Positions 30,624 through 39,365 of a stretch of DNA of 64,000 nucleotides are shown piece by piece; position 1 is the first letter of the stretch, and every line of letters starts with the position of its first letter. The stretch is from contig NZ_JAMDLI010000007.1 in assembly GCF_023721815.1 (NCBI RefSeq), positions 611,237 through 675,236 of the forward strand, read 5' to 3'. The position numbers and the translations under genes were made by a program. The stretch is from Pleomorphomonas sp. JP5 (GTDB taxonomy: Bacteria > Pseudomonadota > Alphaproteobacteria > Rhizobiales > Pleomorphomonadaceae). The notes under the pieces were generated by a model that worked only from the letters and a program-made list of their open reading frames with translations, ran no database searches and had not been told where the DNA came from.

Positions 30624-32519
30624 TCAGCCGTTCTTCTTGTCGTCCTTGACCTCTTCGAAGTCGGCGTCGAGGACGTCATCACCCTCGGTGCTCGGCTTCT
30701 CCTCGGCGCCGCCCTGCGCGGCATACATGGCCTCGCCAAGCTTCATGGCTGCCTGGGCGAGGGCATTGGTCTTGGCCTTGATATCCTCGGCATCGTCGGA
30801 ATCGATCACAGCCTTGAGGTCGGCGATGGCGCTTTCGATGGTCGACTTGTCCGAGGCCGAGACCTTGTCGCCGAAGTCGGCAAGCGACTTCTCGGTCGAA
30901 TGCACCAGAGCCTCGGCGTGGTTCCGCGCCTCGACCGCCTCGCGGCGGGCCTTGTCGGCGGCGGCATTGGCCTCGGCGTCCTTCACCATCTTGTCGATGT
31001 CGGAATCCGAAAGCCCACCCGACGCCTGAATGCGGATCTGCTGCTCCTTGCCAGTGCCCTTGTCCTTGGCGGACACCTGCACGATGCCGTTGGCGTCGAT
31101 GTCGAAGGTCACCTCGATCTGCGGCACGCCGCGCGGCGCCGGCGGCAGGCCGACGAGATCGAACTGGCCGAGCATCTTGTTGTCGGCCGCCATCTCGCGC
31201 TCACCCTGGAAGACGCGGATGGTCACCGCGCTCTGGCTGTCCTCGGCGGTCGAGAACACCTGGCTCTTCTTGGTGGGGATGGTGGTGTTGCGGTCGATGA
31301 GGCGGGTGAACACGCCACCGAGCGTCTCGATGCCGAGCGACAGCGGCGTCACGTCGAGAAGGAGGACGTCCTTGACCTCGCCGGCGAGGACGCCGGCCTG
31401 GATGGCGGCGCCGATGGCGACCACTTCATCCGGGTTGACGCCCTTGTGCGGTTCGCGGCCAAAGAACTGCTTGACGGTCTCCTGCACCTTCGGCATGCGC
31501 GTCATGCCGCCAACGAGCACCACCTCGTCGATCTGACCGGCGCTGAGGCCGGCATCCTTGAGGGCCGCCTTGCAAGGCTCGACGGTCTTCTGGACGAGAT
31601 CGTCGACCAGAGCCTCGAACTTGGCGCGGGTGAGCTTCAGCGTCAGGTGCTTGGGACCCTTGGCGTCGGCGGTGATGAACGGCAGGTTGATTTCCGTCTG
31701 GGCCGAGGAGGACAGCTCGATCTTGGCCTTTTCCGCAGCTTCCTTCAGGCGCTGCAGGGCCAGCTTGTCACCGCGCAGGTCGATGCCCTGCTCCTTCTTG
31801 AACTCGTCGGCCAGATAGTTGACGAGCCGCATGTCGAAGTCTTCGCCACCGAGGAAGGTGTCGCCATTGGTGGACTTCACCTCGAACACGCCGTCACCGA
31901 TCTCGAGGATCGAGATATCGAACGTACCGCCGCCGAGGTCGTACACGGCGATGGTCTTGGAGTGGTCGGACTTGTCGAGGCCATAGGCGAGGGCGGCGGC
32001 CGTCGGCTCGTTGATGATGCGCAGCACTTCAAGGCCGGCGATCTTGCCGGCGTCCTTGGTGGCCTGACGCTGGGCATCGTTGAAATAGGCGGGAACGGTG
32101 ATGACGGCCTGCGTCACACTGGTTCCGAGATAGGCCTCGGCCGTTTCCTTCATCTTGGCCAGCGTCATGGCCGAGATCTGCGAGGGCGAATACTTCTTGC
32201 CTTCGGAGTTCACCCAGGCGTCGCCGTTGTCACCCTTGACGATGGCATAGGGGACGAGATCCTTGTCCTTGGCCACCATCGGATCCTCGAACCGGCGGCC
32301 GATCAGACGCTTCACCGCGAAGATGGTGTTTTCGGGGTTGGTGACAGCCTGTCGCTTGGCCGGCTGGCCGACCAGACGCTCTCCGCCGTCGGCGAAGGCG
32401 ACGATCGACGGCGTGGTGCGCGCGCCCTCAGAATTCTCGATCACCTTGGCATTCTTGCCGTCCATGATGGCGACGCAGGAATTGGTCGTCCCGAGATCGA
32501 TGCCGATAACCTTGCCCAT
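30624..32519 (-). CDS. dnaK: chaperone protein DnaK (Hsp70)
   Basis: 631 residues. The ATPase domain begins [16 protein letters not shown] and includes [21 protein letters not shown] and [16 protein letters not shown]. The substrate domain and helical lid follow, with an acidic C-terminus ending [15 protein letters not shown], the usual DnaK tail. It is the major cytoplasmic Hsp70, working with DnaJ (next gene) and GrpE (nearby). A near-ideal alphaproteobacterial RpoH promoter lies about 128 bp upstream, consistent with heat-shock control. Confidence 0.98.
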   Translation of the reverse strand: MGKVIGIDLGTTNSCVAIMDGKNAKVIENSEGARTTPSIVAFADGGERLVGQPAKRQAVTNPENTIFAVKRLIGRRFEDPMVAKDKDLVPYAIVKGDNGDAWVNSEGKKYSPSQISAMTLAKMKETAEAYLGTSVTQAVITVPAYFNDAQRQATKDAGKIAGLEVLRIINEPTAAALAYGLDKSDHSKTIAVYDLGGGTFDISILEIGDGVFEVKSTNGDTFLGGEDFDMRLVNYLADEFKKEQGIDLRGDKLALQRLKEAAEKAKIELSSSAQTEINLPFITADAKGPKHLTLKLTRAKFEALVDDLVQKTVEPCKAALKDAGLSAGQIDEVVLVGGMTRMPKVQETVKQFFGREPHKGVNPDEVVAIGAAIQAGVLAGEVKDVLLLDVTPLSLGIETLGGVFTRLIDRNTTIPTKKSQVFSTAEDSQSAVTIRVFQGEREMAADNKMLGQFDLVGLPPAPRGVPQIEVTFDIDANGIVQVSAKDKGTGKEQQIRIQASGGLSDSDIDKMVKDAEANAAADKARREAVEARNHAEALVHSTEKSLADFGDKVSASDKSTIESAIADLKAVIDSDDAEDIKAKTNALAQAAMKLGEAMYAAQGGAEEKPSTEGDDVLDADFEEVKDDKKNG

Positions 32520-32646
32520 TTCGTCACTCCGTTCAGGCAGACCGTCCGAACCCTCTTCCGAGGCATTCGGCTAGACGCCGGATTCCCGGCCGGTCCCCGT
32601 TTCTTACCTTGAATGCTGACCGGGGAAGTCCCCGAATTCGGGCGGT

Positions 32647-32675
32647 ATATAGGTTGCCGGCGAAGGCGGCGCAAG
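32647..32675 (-). promoter_or_regulatory. RpoH (sigma-32) heat-shock promoter for dnaK-dnaJ
   Basis: On the minus strand, CTTG (32675-32672), an 18-bp spacer, then CCTATAT (32653-32647). This matches every position of the alphaproteobacterial RpoH consensus CTTG-N17/18-CYTATNT. The implied leader to the dnaK ATG is about 120 nt. Confidence 0.85.
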
Positions 32676-32767
32676 AAGCTGGATGTGGTCTGGAGAGCGG
32701 TTGCTGCGAGAAAACCCGCCAAACCTAACCCACCATTAAGCCAGGAGCTCCTAGGGTTCCGCTGCCG

Positions 32768-33889
32768 ATGGGGGAAATTTGCATGCGGAAGATCTCGCGC
32801 CTCGCCATGGAGGAGATTCGTAGCGATCGATTGGTCTACGCATTGATCGGCCTGTATCTCGTCCTCGCGAGTGCCATGCTGGTGCCGGTTGGCCATATCT
32901 TTGCAGACCTATATGTCGAGTATCTCTTCAGCTTGCTGGTGCTCGATGTTGTAGCGTTGCCGGCGCTTGTCCTGATTGGACTGTCACTTCGGTCCATTGC
33001 CGCCAATCCTCGTCATCCTGCAGCCTGGCTTCGGGCTTGTCTCGATCAGCGACGTATCGCTCGTATCCTGGCAGGATTCGTGTTGCTGCTGGCTTTGGCT
33101 CCCTTCATGGCAACGTTTACCGCCATGAAGTCATTCATTGGTCTGGACGGCTTTACCTCTGACGCTTCTCTTGCCGATATCGATCGTTGGCTGCATTTCG
33201 GAACTGATCCCGCGATTCTGCTCCACGGGCTCATCAACTATCCTCATACTTGGCGGATATTCGCCTTCTTTTACGGCCCAGGCTGGATGCTTTGGGTCAA
33301 TGGTTTCGTCTTTTGGATGGCAGTGGCCGCATCCAAGCCGAACATAAGGCGGCGTTTTTTCGTATCGTACATTTTTGCCTGGGTGGTGCTCGGCAACCTG
33401 GTGGCATGGCTGGCAATGAGTGCTGGGCCGGCATTCTTCGCTCAGGTGACCGGCGATACCGATCGTTTCGCGTCCACGCTCGCCGCCGTGAGTGCCAACA
33501 CGCTGCCAAATGGTAGCGGAATACGCGACGTGCAGCTGTATCTCTGGGACCTCTATGTTACTAGAACCTCGGGCTTTGGCATGGGAATCTCGGCTTTTCC
33601 CAGCTTGCACGTGGCCATGGTAACGCTCTGCGCCCTTGTTGCCCTGGAGGTTGACCGTCTTTTGGCCATAGCCGGCTTATTGATCGTTCTTCTCATTGAA
33701 GCCGGATCCATTTTGTTCGGCTGGCACTATGCGATTGATGGCTACTTCTCCATCGTCGTCATGGCTGTGCTCTGGCGAGCGCTTCGCCAGGTTCCCGCTT
33801 TGGGCCTCGATGGTCGAGATGTGACGGAAGCAACCATCGAAATGGCGGGCTCTTCCTTGCACGCCAGTGCGCCTGGCAAGGTAGTCTGA
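32768..33889 (+). CDS. PAP2-superfamily membrane phosphatase/transferase
   Basis: 373 residues with at least six hydrophobic helices. The PAP2 active-site blocks are present: GISAFPSLHVAM (SxxH) and GWHYAIDGYFS (HxxxD). The architecture resembles inositolphosphorylceramide-synthase-like and other lipid phosphate phosphatases, so a lipid head-group or undecaprenyl-phosphate role at the membrane is likely. An ATG at 32783 after GGGGGAAATTTGC is an alternative start. The gene is visibly poorer in G+C than its neighbours (several lines near 47-50%), a possible sign of transfer. olsB follows on the same strand. Confidence 0.82.
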   Translation: MGEICMRKISRLAMEEIRSDRLVYALIGLYLVLASAMLVPVGHIFADLYVEYLFSLLVLDVVALPALVLIGLSLRSIAANPRHPAAWLRACLDQRRIARILAGFVLLLALAPFMATFTAMKSFIGLDGFTSDASLADIDRWLHFGTDPAILLHGLINYPHTWRIFAFFYGPGWMLWVNGFVFWMAVAASKPNIRRRFFVSYIFAWVVLGNLVAWLAMSAGPAFFAQVTGDTDRFASTLAAVSANTLPNGSGIRDVQLYLWDLYVTRTSGFGMGISAFPSLHVAMVTLCALVALEVDRLLAIAGLLIVLLIEAGSILFGWHYAIDGYFSIVVMAVLWRALRQVPALGLDGRDVTEATIEMAGSSLHASAPGKVV

Positions 33890-34009
33890 CCCTCCCTGTT
33901 TCGTTTCGCTGGTGTCTATTACCGAAATGTCACGAGACCGTCGGTGAAATGTCACTATCCTCGCTGCAAGGATGTGATGGTGGCTATGCATCTTGGCGGA
34001 GGGCTCACG

Positions 34010-34885
34010 ATGTTCGGACTTACTGGCACTTTCCCGACAACGGAGGCGAGGCCCAATCTAGGCGGCGGGACTGTGACGCTCGGTCGTATGGGTGCGCTTG
34101 AAGTGCGGCTCGCCCGGTCTGCCGGCGAGGTTCGCGCCGCTCAGGCGCTTCGCTACCGCGTCTTCTACGGGGAGATGCAGGCAACCGCCGATCCGCGCAC
34201 GCTTCTGCGCCGTCGCGATGCCGATGCGTTCGACCGTTACTGCGATCATCTGCTGGTTCTCGATCACGACGATGTCGAAATCCGCCCCTTCCGCCGGGCT
34301 CGGCCGCGCATCGTCGGTACCTACAGGCTCCTTCGCCAGAAGGTGGCTGAGCGTCATCGCGGCTTCTACACGGCCGGAGAGTTTTCCATCGAGCCGCTCC
34401 TCGCCCGCCACGCCGGCCTGGAGTTTCTCGAACTCGGTCGTTCCTGCGTCATGAAGCCCTATCGCAGCAAGCGCACCGTCGAGCTGCTGTGGCAGGGGAT
34501 CTGGGCTTACGTGCTGAACAACGGCGTCGATGCCATGATCGGCTGCGCATCGTTCGAAGGCACCGATCCCGACGCTCTGGCCTTGCCGCTCTCCTTCTTG
34601 CACCACCACGCCTCGGCCGATACCGACTGGCTGGTCGAGGCGCGTCCCGAGCGGGCCGTATCCATGAATCGGCTGCCGATCGAGGCGGTGGATATGCGTG
34701 CGGCGCTTGCCGGAATGCCGCCGCTCATCAAGGGCTACCTTCGCCTCGGCGCGATGGTCGGTCGCGGTGCCGTCGTCGATCGTCCCTTCGGCACCACCGA
34801 CGTAATGATCGTTCTGCCGGTCGACCGCATTTCCGAGCGCTATGTCCGATACTATGGCGCCGACGCCAGCCGCTACGCCGCCTGA
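34010..34885 (+). CDS. OlsB-type ornithine N-alpha-acyltransferase (GNAT superfamily)
   Basis: 291 residues from the ATG at 34010, chosen because GGAGGG sits six bases upstream; the frame remains open to 33944. Conserved OlsB blocks: RAAQALRYRVFYGEM, FDRYCDHLLVLD, IVGTYRLLRQ, FLELGRSCVMKPYRSKRTVELLWQGIW (in two parts) and ALPLSFLHHHA. OlsB transfers a 3-hydroxyacyl chain from ACP to ornithine, the first step to ornithine lipid. The O-acyltransferase olsA partner is not next door; the plsC homologue at 20.9-21.7 kb could be unrelated. Its 3' end overlaps gtrA by 13 bp, convergently. Confidence 0.85.
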   Translation: MFGLTGTFPTTEARPNLGGGTVTLGRMGALEVRLARSAGEVRAAQALRYRVFYGEMQATADPRTLLRRRDADAFDRYCDHLLVLDHDDVEIRPFRRARPRIVGTYRLLRQKVAERHRGFYTAGEFSIEPLLARHAGLEFLELGRSCVMKPYRSKRTVELLWQGIWAYVLNNGVDAMIGCASFEGTDPDALALPLSFLHHHASADTDWLVEARPERAVSMNRLPIEAVDMRAALAGMPPLIKGYLRLGAMVGRGAVVDRPFGTTDVMIVLPVDRISERYVRYYGADASRYAA

Positions 34886-35274
34886 TCCTTGCCTGCCTTG
34901 AACACGAAGCGTGAATAGCCGGCAAAGTTCATCACCATGCCGACGCCGGTGCCGGCCGCAACCGCCAGTACTGGCCGTAGGTCCGTCAGGAGCGTCATGG
35001 CGGCGGCAAAGACCAGATAGTTGGCGATGATCGAGACAAGTGAGACCGTCAGGTAGCGAGCTCGGCGGCCGGGAACATGCTCCCTCCGTTCCTTCCAGGT
35101 GAGGTTGCGATTGATCGCGTAGGTGACGACGATGGCGATGGCCACGGCGAAGACGCGGCCGAGATAGGGGCTGACGCCAAAGGCGGCCAGTGCTTCGGTC
35201 AAGCCGGCGTCGACGACAAAGCCGCTGAGGCCTGCTACGGCGAACCCACCGAACCGCCTGATGACCGGAGGCAT
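34873..35274 (-). CDS. GtrA-family membrane protein
   Basis: 133 residues from the ATG at 35274, one base after the glycosyltransferase stop. Four transmembrane helices are apparent: GGFAVAGLSGFVVDAGL, YLGRVFAVAIAIVVTYAINR, YLTVSLVSIIANYLVFAAAM and VLAVAAGTGVGMVMNFAGYS. NRNLTWKER and the C-terminal FVF are typical of GtrA. GtrA proteins are proposed to flip polyprenyl-phosphate-linked sugars. Coupling to a GT2 enzyme with C-terminal membrane helices, as here, is the GtrA-GtrB arrangement. Confidence 0.88.
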   Translation of the reverse strand: MPPVIRRFGGFAVAGLSGFVVDAGLTEALAAFGVSPYLGRVFAVAIAIVVTYAINRNLTWKERREHVPGRRARYLTVSLVSIIANYLVFAAAMTLLTDLRPVLAVAAGTGVGMVMNFAGYSRFVFKAGKDQAA

Positions 35275-35275
35275 C

Positions 35276-36340
35276 TCAACTGGCCGTGCGTCGGCTGGGG
35301 CGATCGCCCAACCGACGCAGGAGGTCGCGAAGTTCTGCGAGGTTTGCCGTCGTTTCCGCCTCGGCAGGCTCCCGCGTCGGCCGGAGCGAGGGGATCGACA
35401 GATAGAGGATGCGCTTTTGCTCGACGCGCGCACGAGCAAGGCTGTCGAGCACCAGGCCGGCGGTTGCCAGAAGCGCTGCGAGGATCATCAGCCCTGTCGA
35501 AAGAACGGCTGTCGGCAGGCGAGGAACCAGGCCAGTCTCGACATAGGTCGCGAAGACCGGCACGGCGAGAATGACCGAGGCGAATGCGAAAAGACTCGAA
35601 AGCGCTCCGAAGAACAAGCTCGGTCGCGTCTCCTTCACCAGCATGGCGAACATCACGAGAATGCGGAAGCCGTCGCGGAACGTCCGTAGCTTGGACGGAG
35701 CTCCTTCGACCCGGTGCCCGTAGTCGAGAGACAGCTCCACGGTGGGGATGTGGAGCTGGCCGGCATGCACCGCCATTTCCGTTTCGATCTCGAAGCCATG
35801 TGACACGGCTGGAAAGCTCTTGACGAAACGTCTTGTGAAAGCGCGGTAGCCGGAGAACACGTCGCTGAAGTCGGGGCCGAACAGGCGACGATACAGACCG
35901 TTGAAAATGCGGTTGCCGAAGGCGTGTCCGGAGCGGCCGGCGTCGACTGTGACGTTGCGGCGGACTCCGACGGCCATGTCGGCCCGCTCGGTGATCAGCG
36001 CTCGGACGAGGTCGACGGCGTCGAGAGGGTCATAGGTGCCATCGCCATCGGCCATGACGTAGACGTCAGCGTCGATGTCGGCGAACATGCGCCGGACCAC
36101 GTGTCCCTTGCCCTGTCGACCCTCGCGGATGACCTCGGCACCAGCGACTCTCGCCTCTATGGCGGTTCGGTCCGAGGAGTTGTTATCGAAGACGAAGATG
36201 CGCGCCTCTGGCAGCGCGGCTCTAAAACCGCACACGACGGCGCCGATCGTCATTCCCTCGTTGTAGCAGGGAAGCACCACCGCGATGTCGAGGCCCGGGA
36301 AGGCGGCGGTGGAGTCGGTTGGGCTCTCGCTAGCGGTCAT
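35276..36340 (-). CDS. GT2-family glycosyltransferase, GtrB/DPM1-like (polyprenyl-phosphate sugar synthase type)
   Basis: 354 residues. The GT-A domain begins IAVVLPCYNEGMTIGAVV and contains the nucleotide-sugar loop FDNNSSDRT and the metal-binding VMADGDGTYDP. SDVFSGYRAFTRRFVKSFP is typical of the dolichyl/undecaprenyl-phosphate mannose or glucose synthase group. Two C-terminal transmembrane helices (about 255-280 and 290-315) match GtrB-like enzymes. Likely product is a polyprenyl-phosphate hexose on the cytoplasmic face; the sugar is unknown. gtrA follows by one base. Confidence 0.88.
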   Translation of the reverse strand: MTASESPTDSTAAFPGLDIAVVLPCYNEGMTIGAVVCGFRAALPEARIFVFDNNSSDRTAIEARVAGAEVIREGRQGKGHVVRRMFADIDADVYVMADGDGTYDPLDAVDLVRALITERADMAVGVRRNVTVDAGRSGHAFGNRIFNGLYRRLFGPDFSDVFSGYRAFTRRFVKSFPAVSHGFEIETEMAVHAGQLHIPTVELSLDYGHRVEGAPSKLRTFRDGFRILVMFAMLVKETRPSLFFGALSSLFAFASVILAVPVFATYVETGLVPRLPTAVLSTGLMILAALLATAGLVLDSLARARVEQKRILYLSIPSLRPTREPAEAETTANLAELRDLLRRLGDRPSRRTAS

Positions 36341-36471
36341 GGTGCCATCCGGAGGATGCGGACCGCGACAGGCGGTGCGCCGCCTTTACCTTTTATCCAT
36401 TGTGTTAAGGCAAAGCTAACGACGCTTCGCATGTGCCGGGCTTTCCTGCGTTCTGTCGTCGGCTTTGGTCA

Positions 36472-38346
36472 ATGAATTCCAAACAAGGCGCCTTTGGCGC
36501 CGCACCTGTTCTCTTCGGTTTTGTCCTGCGCGCTCGGTTGGTCTTCGCTGTCGCGTTGGGGCTATTCGTCGTGGGACTCGTCGCGGTCAATCGGCTCGCC
36601 GACCTCGGCCCCGCTTGGGACGATCCCGACTCCATGATGCGACTGGTGGAAGTGCGTGATTTTCTTGGCGGTCAGAGCTGGTTCGACCTGACGCAGTATC
36701 GGCTCGATCCGCCCGGTGGAGTGCTGATGCACTGGTCGCGCCTCGTCGACTTGCCGATTGCCGCCATCGTTCTCGCGGCGACGCCCGTTGCCGGTGGAGC
36801 CGGGGCCGAGTTGTTTGCCACCACGGTTTGGCCGGTCCTGCTGGTGATTCCCTTCGCCTTCGCGCTCGCCTCGGTCGCCGGTCGTTTCGGCGGCGAGACC
36901 GCCCGCCTCGCCACGCTCCTGATGATTTTCCTGTCGCCCCAGGTGAAGAGCGTGTTCGTACCCGGTACCCTCGACCATCACAACGTTCAGGCGGTGCTGC
37001 TCGCCTGTGTTTTGATGGGACTGGTCCGTGCCGATCAGGCGCGCCGCTGGCCGATCGCTGCCGGTGTCGCGGCGGCCGTCAGCCTCGCCGTCGGGATGGA
37101 GACGTTGCCCGCCATCCTTCTGGCCATTCTCGGCCTCGCCATTGCCTGGACCATCAATGCCGACCGTTGGCGGTACGGTCTGATGCTGTTTGCCGGTGCG
37201 TTGGTCGTCGGCACTCTTCTGACAGCCGCCGCGACAATACCCCCGTCGCGTTGGCTGGTGCCTGCCTGTGATGCGTTGTCCTTTGCCTACCTGATACCGG
37301 TGGTCATCGGTGGTGGCGCCGTGATCGTGTTGGCGGCCTTGCTTCGCGGCCACGGCGATGGTGTTCCGGGTCTCCTGATGCGTGGCGGAGCGTTGGTCGC
37401 TGTCGCTTCGCTCCTGGTGGCTGTGGCCGCCGTTCTGTTCCCGACCTGTCTTGCCGGTCCCTACGGCGATATCGATCCGGCCATTCGGCCGATCTGGCTG
37501 GACCATATTGACGAGGCGCAAGGCTTTCTGTCGACGATCGAGAACCGGCCCGGGCTGGTGATGCCGGCATACTTCGCCCCGTTCGCCGCTCTCGCCCTAG
37601 GGGCGAGGGCGCTTCGCCGCATGCCGTCCGCCGACCGGCCGGCTTTCGTCATCGTGCTGTCCATTCTCGGCGGCTCGATCCTGCTCGGCGCGATGCAGCT
37701 GCGCGCGCTCGTTGGCGCTCAGGTGGTCGCTTCGGCTGCCGTTGGCGTCGTCGTGGCCCTGGCCATCAAGGCAACGGCCGGGCGTGACGATGCGCGCGCG
37801 GTAGCCCAGCGCTGGAGTTGGCTCGCGGCCGTCCCGGTTTTGTGGATGCTTCTCGTCACGGCGGTCGATCGCCTGTCCGGCCAGCCGGACACAGAAGCGG
37901 TCAATGTTGCGACCATGACCGATTGCCGCGCCTTCTTTGGCGACGTGCTCGGCTCGCGCGCGCCGGGTCTCGTCGTGGCCACATCGAACTTCGGGGCCTT
38001 CCTGCTCAAGGCGACCCCGCATGCCGTGCTGGCGGCGCCCTATCATCGTGGCGCCCACGGCATCCTGGCTGTCGATGCCGTCTTTACGGGCGCCGATCCC
38101 GAGGCCGCTTTCCGGGCCACCGGCGCCACCTATCTTGCGGCCTGTACCGGCGACCCCGAGCTGAACCAGATGGCCGAGCGCGCGCCGAACGGACTTGCAG
38201 CACGCCTGATCGATGGCGTAAGGCCCCCTTGGCTTGCCGAGGTCGCCTCTGGGCCGGCCGGGATGATCTTTTCGGCAAGGCCGTCCGGGCTCGACGTTAC
38301 CGGTTCGCTGCCGATGTTGAGGCTTCGCCCATCGATCCGCGATTGA
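36472..38346 (+). CDS. polytopic membrane protein, probable GT-C-type glycosyltransferase
   Basis: About 624 residues from the ATG at 36472 (a GTG at 36433 is also open). The N-terminal helix is followed by a first external loop with acidic residues in AWDDPDSMMRLVEVRDFL and MHWSRLVDLP. About ten further hydrophobic helices follow, with PGTLDHHNVQ near residue 165. Acidic first loop plus a DHH motif recall GT-C transferases of the STT3/AglB and ArnT type, which use polyprenyl-linked donors outside the membrane. The C-terminal 160 residues look soluble. It diverges from the GT2-gtrA pair, making it a candidate acceptor-specific GtrC-like partner. No named family recognised with certainty. Confidence 0.65.
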   Translation: MNSKQGAFGAAPVLFGFVLRARLVFAVALGLFVVGLVAVNRLADLGPAWDDPDSMMRLVEVRDFLGGQSWFDLTQYRLDPPGGVLMHWSRLVDLPIAAIVLAATPVAGGAGAELFATTVWPVLLVIPFAFALASVAGRFGGETARLATLLMIFLSPQVKSVFVPGTLDHHNVQAVLLACVLMGLVRADQARRWPIAAGVAAAVSLAVGMETLPAILLAILGLAIAWTINADRWRYGLMLFAGALVVGTLLTAAATIPPSRWLVPACDALSFAYLIPVVIGGGAVIVLAALLRGHGDGVPGLLMRGGALVAVASLLVAVAAVLFPTCLAGPYGDIDPAIRPIWLDHIDEAQGFLSTIENRPGLVMPAYFAPFAALALGARALRRMPSADRPAFVIVLSILGGSILLGAMQLRALVGAQVVASAAVGVVVALAIKATAGRDDARAVAQRWSWLAAVPVLWMLLVTAVDRLSGQPDTEAVNVATMTDCRAFFGDVLGSRAPGLVVATSNFGAFLLKATPHAVLAAPYHRGAHGILAVDAVFTGADPEAAFRATGATYLAACTGDPELNQMAERAPNGLAARLIDGVRPPWLAEVASGPAGMIFSARPSGLDVTGSLPMLRLRPSIRD

Positions 38347-38401
38347 CGGGGGCTTCTGACTTGGACTGGGCCTTCCTATGCAGCTCCGTTTTGCGGCTTG
38401 G

Positions 38402-38416
38402 TTAATCTCCGGTTAA
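38402..38416. promoter_or_regulatory. CtrA-binding motif TTAA-N7-TTAA upstream of mepA
   Basis: TTAA at 38402-38405 and 38413-38416 with exactly seven bases between. On the minus strand it reads TTAACC-N5-TTAACC, the strong form of the alphaproteobacterial CtrA box. It ends 45 bp before the mepA ATG, in promoter range. Confidence 0.65.
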
Positions 38417-38461
38417 TCGACTGGGGCGCAGCATGGTCCGTCAACGAAGCCGGATTAGCCC

Positions 38462-39313
38462 ATGTTTTCTCGTCTCGCCACACTCGCCTTTCTAGCCACC
38501 GTCCTGCCGGCCGCTGCCGAGACGCCAGCCAAACAGTTGTTCGGTGCCGTCGAGGATCCGGCGCCGCTTGCCGCCCGCTCCATCGGGTCTTATTCGCGCG
38601 GTTGTCTTGCTGGTGCGGCGCTCTTGCCCGTCAATGGCCCGACCTGGCAGGTCATGCGCCTGTCGCGCAATCGTAACTGGGGCAATCCCGTTCTGGTCGG
38701 TTTCCTCGAACACCTCGCGTCCAAGGCGCCTGCGGTCGGCTGGAACGGTCTTCTCGTCGGCGACCTGTCGCAACCGCGCGGCGGTCCGATGTCGTCGGGC
38801 CATGCCAGCCACCAGATCGGGCTCGACGCCGACATCTGGCTGACGCCGATGCCAAAGCGCGAACTCACCTACGACGAGAGGGAGCGGGTGAGCGCGGTGT
38901 CGATGCTGGCTCCCGACAAGCTGACCGTCGATCCCAAGAAGTTCTCGCAGCGCCAGTTCAACATCATTCGCCTAGCAGCCAAGCAGCCGGAGGTGGAGCG
39001 CATCTTCGTCAACCGGGCCATCAAGAAGGCGCTTTGCGAAGGCGCGGGCAGTGACCGCGCATGGCTGTCCAAGGTCCGCCCCTGGTGGGGGCATGACTTC
39101 CATTTCCACGTTCGGATGGCCTGCCCGGCCAACTCGCCGACGTGCAAGCCCCAGGCATCTCCACCGTCCGGGGACGGATGCGGCGCGGAGCTTCAGAGCT
39201 GGTATGCGCCGCCGCCAAAACCGACGAAGCCGTCAAAGCCCAAGCCGCCGCGCCCCGAAATCACCCTGAAGGACCTTCCGCCGGAGTGCTCGCAGGTTTT
39301 GGTCGCAAAATGA
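38462..39313 (+). CDS. mepA: penicillin-insensitive murein endopeptidase MepA
   Basis: 283 residues. An N-terminal signal peptide is clear (MFSRLATLAFLATVLPAAAE). MepA is a periplasmic LAS-type zinc endopeptidase that cuts D-alanyl-meso-DAP cross-links in peptidoglycan. The metal/catalytic region has GHASHQIGLDADIW (H114, H117, D124) and the late WWGHDFHFHVRMACP. Cysteines near the C-terminus may form disulfides. The tail is Pro/Lys-rich (PPPKPTKPSKPKPP). A CtrA box upstream suggests cell-cycle control of wall remodelling. Confidence 0.94.
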   Translation: MFSRLATLAFLATVLPAAAETPAKQLFGAVEDPAPLAARSIGSYSRGCLAGAALLPVNGPTWQVMRLSRNRNWGNPVLVGFLEHLASKAPAVGWNGLLVGDLSQPRGGPMSSGHASHQIGLDADIWLTPMPKRELTYDERERVSAVSMLAPDKLTVDPKKFSQRQFNIIRLAAKQPEVERIFVNRAIKKALCEGAGSDRAWLSKVRPWWGHDFHFHVRMACPANSPTCKPQASPPSGDGCGAELQSWYAPPPKPTKPSKPKPPRPEITLKDLPPECSQVLVAK

Positions 39314-39317
39314 CAAA

Positions 39318-39338
39318 GGGCCGCGTCTAGCGCGGCCC
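39318..39338. terminator. bidirectional hairpin between mepA and pheT
   Basis: GGGCCGCG and CGCGGCCC pair perfectly around TCTAG. On the minus strand it is followed by TTTGTCATTTT, so it most likely terminates pheST; it sits 4 bp after the mepA stop and may serve both genes. Confidence 0.75.
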
Positions 39339-39365
39339 ATGCCATGTTGTCCGTCAGTCGTGCGC

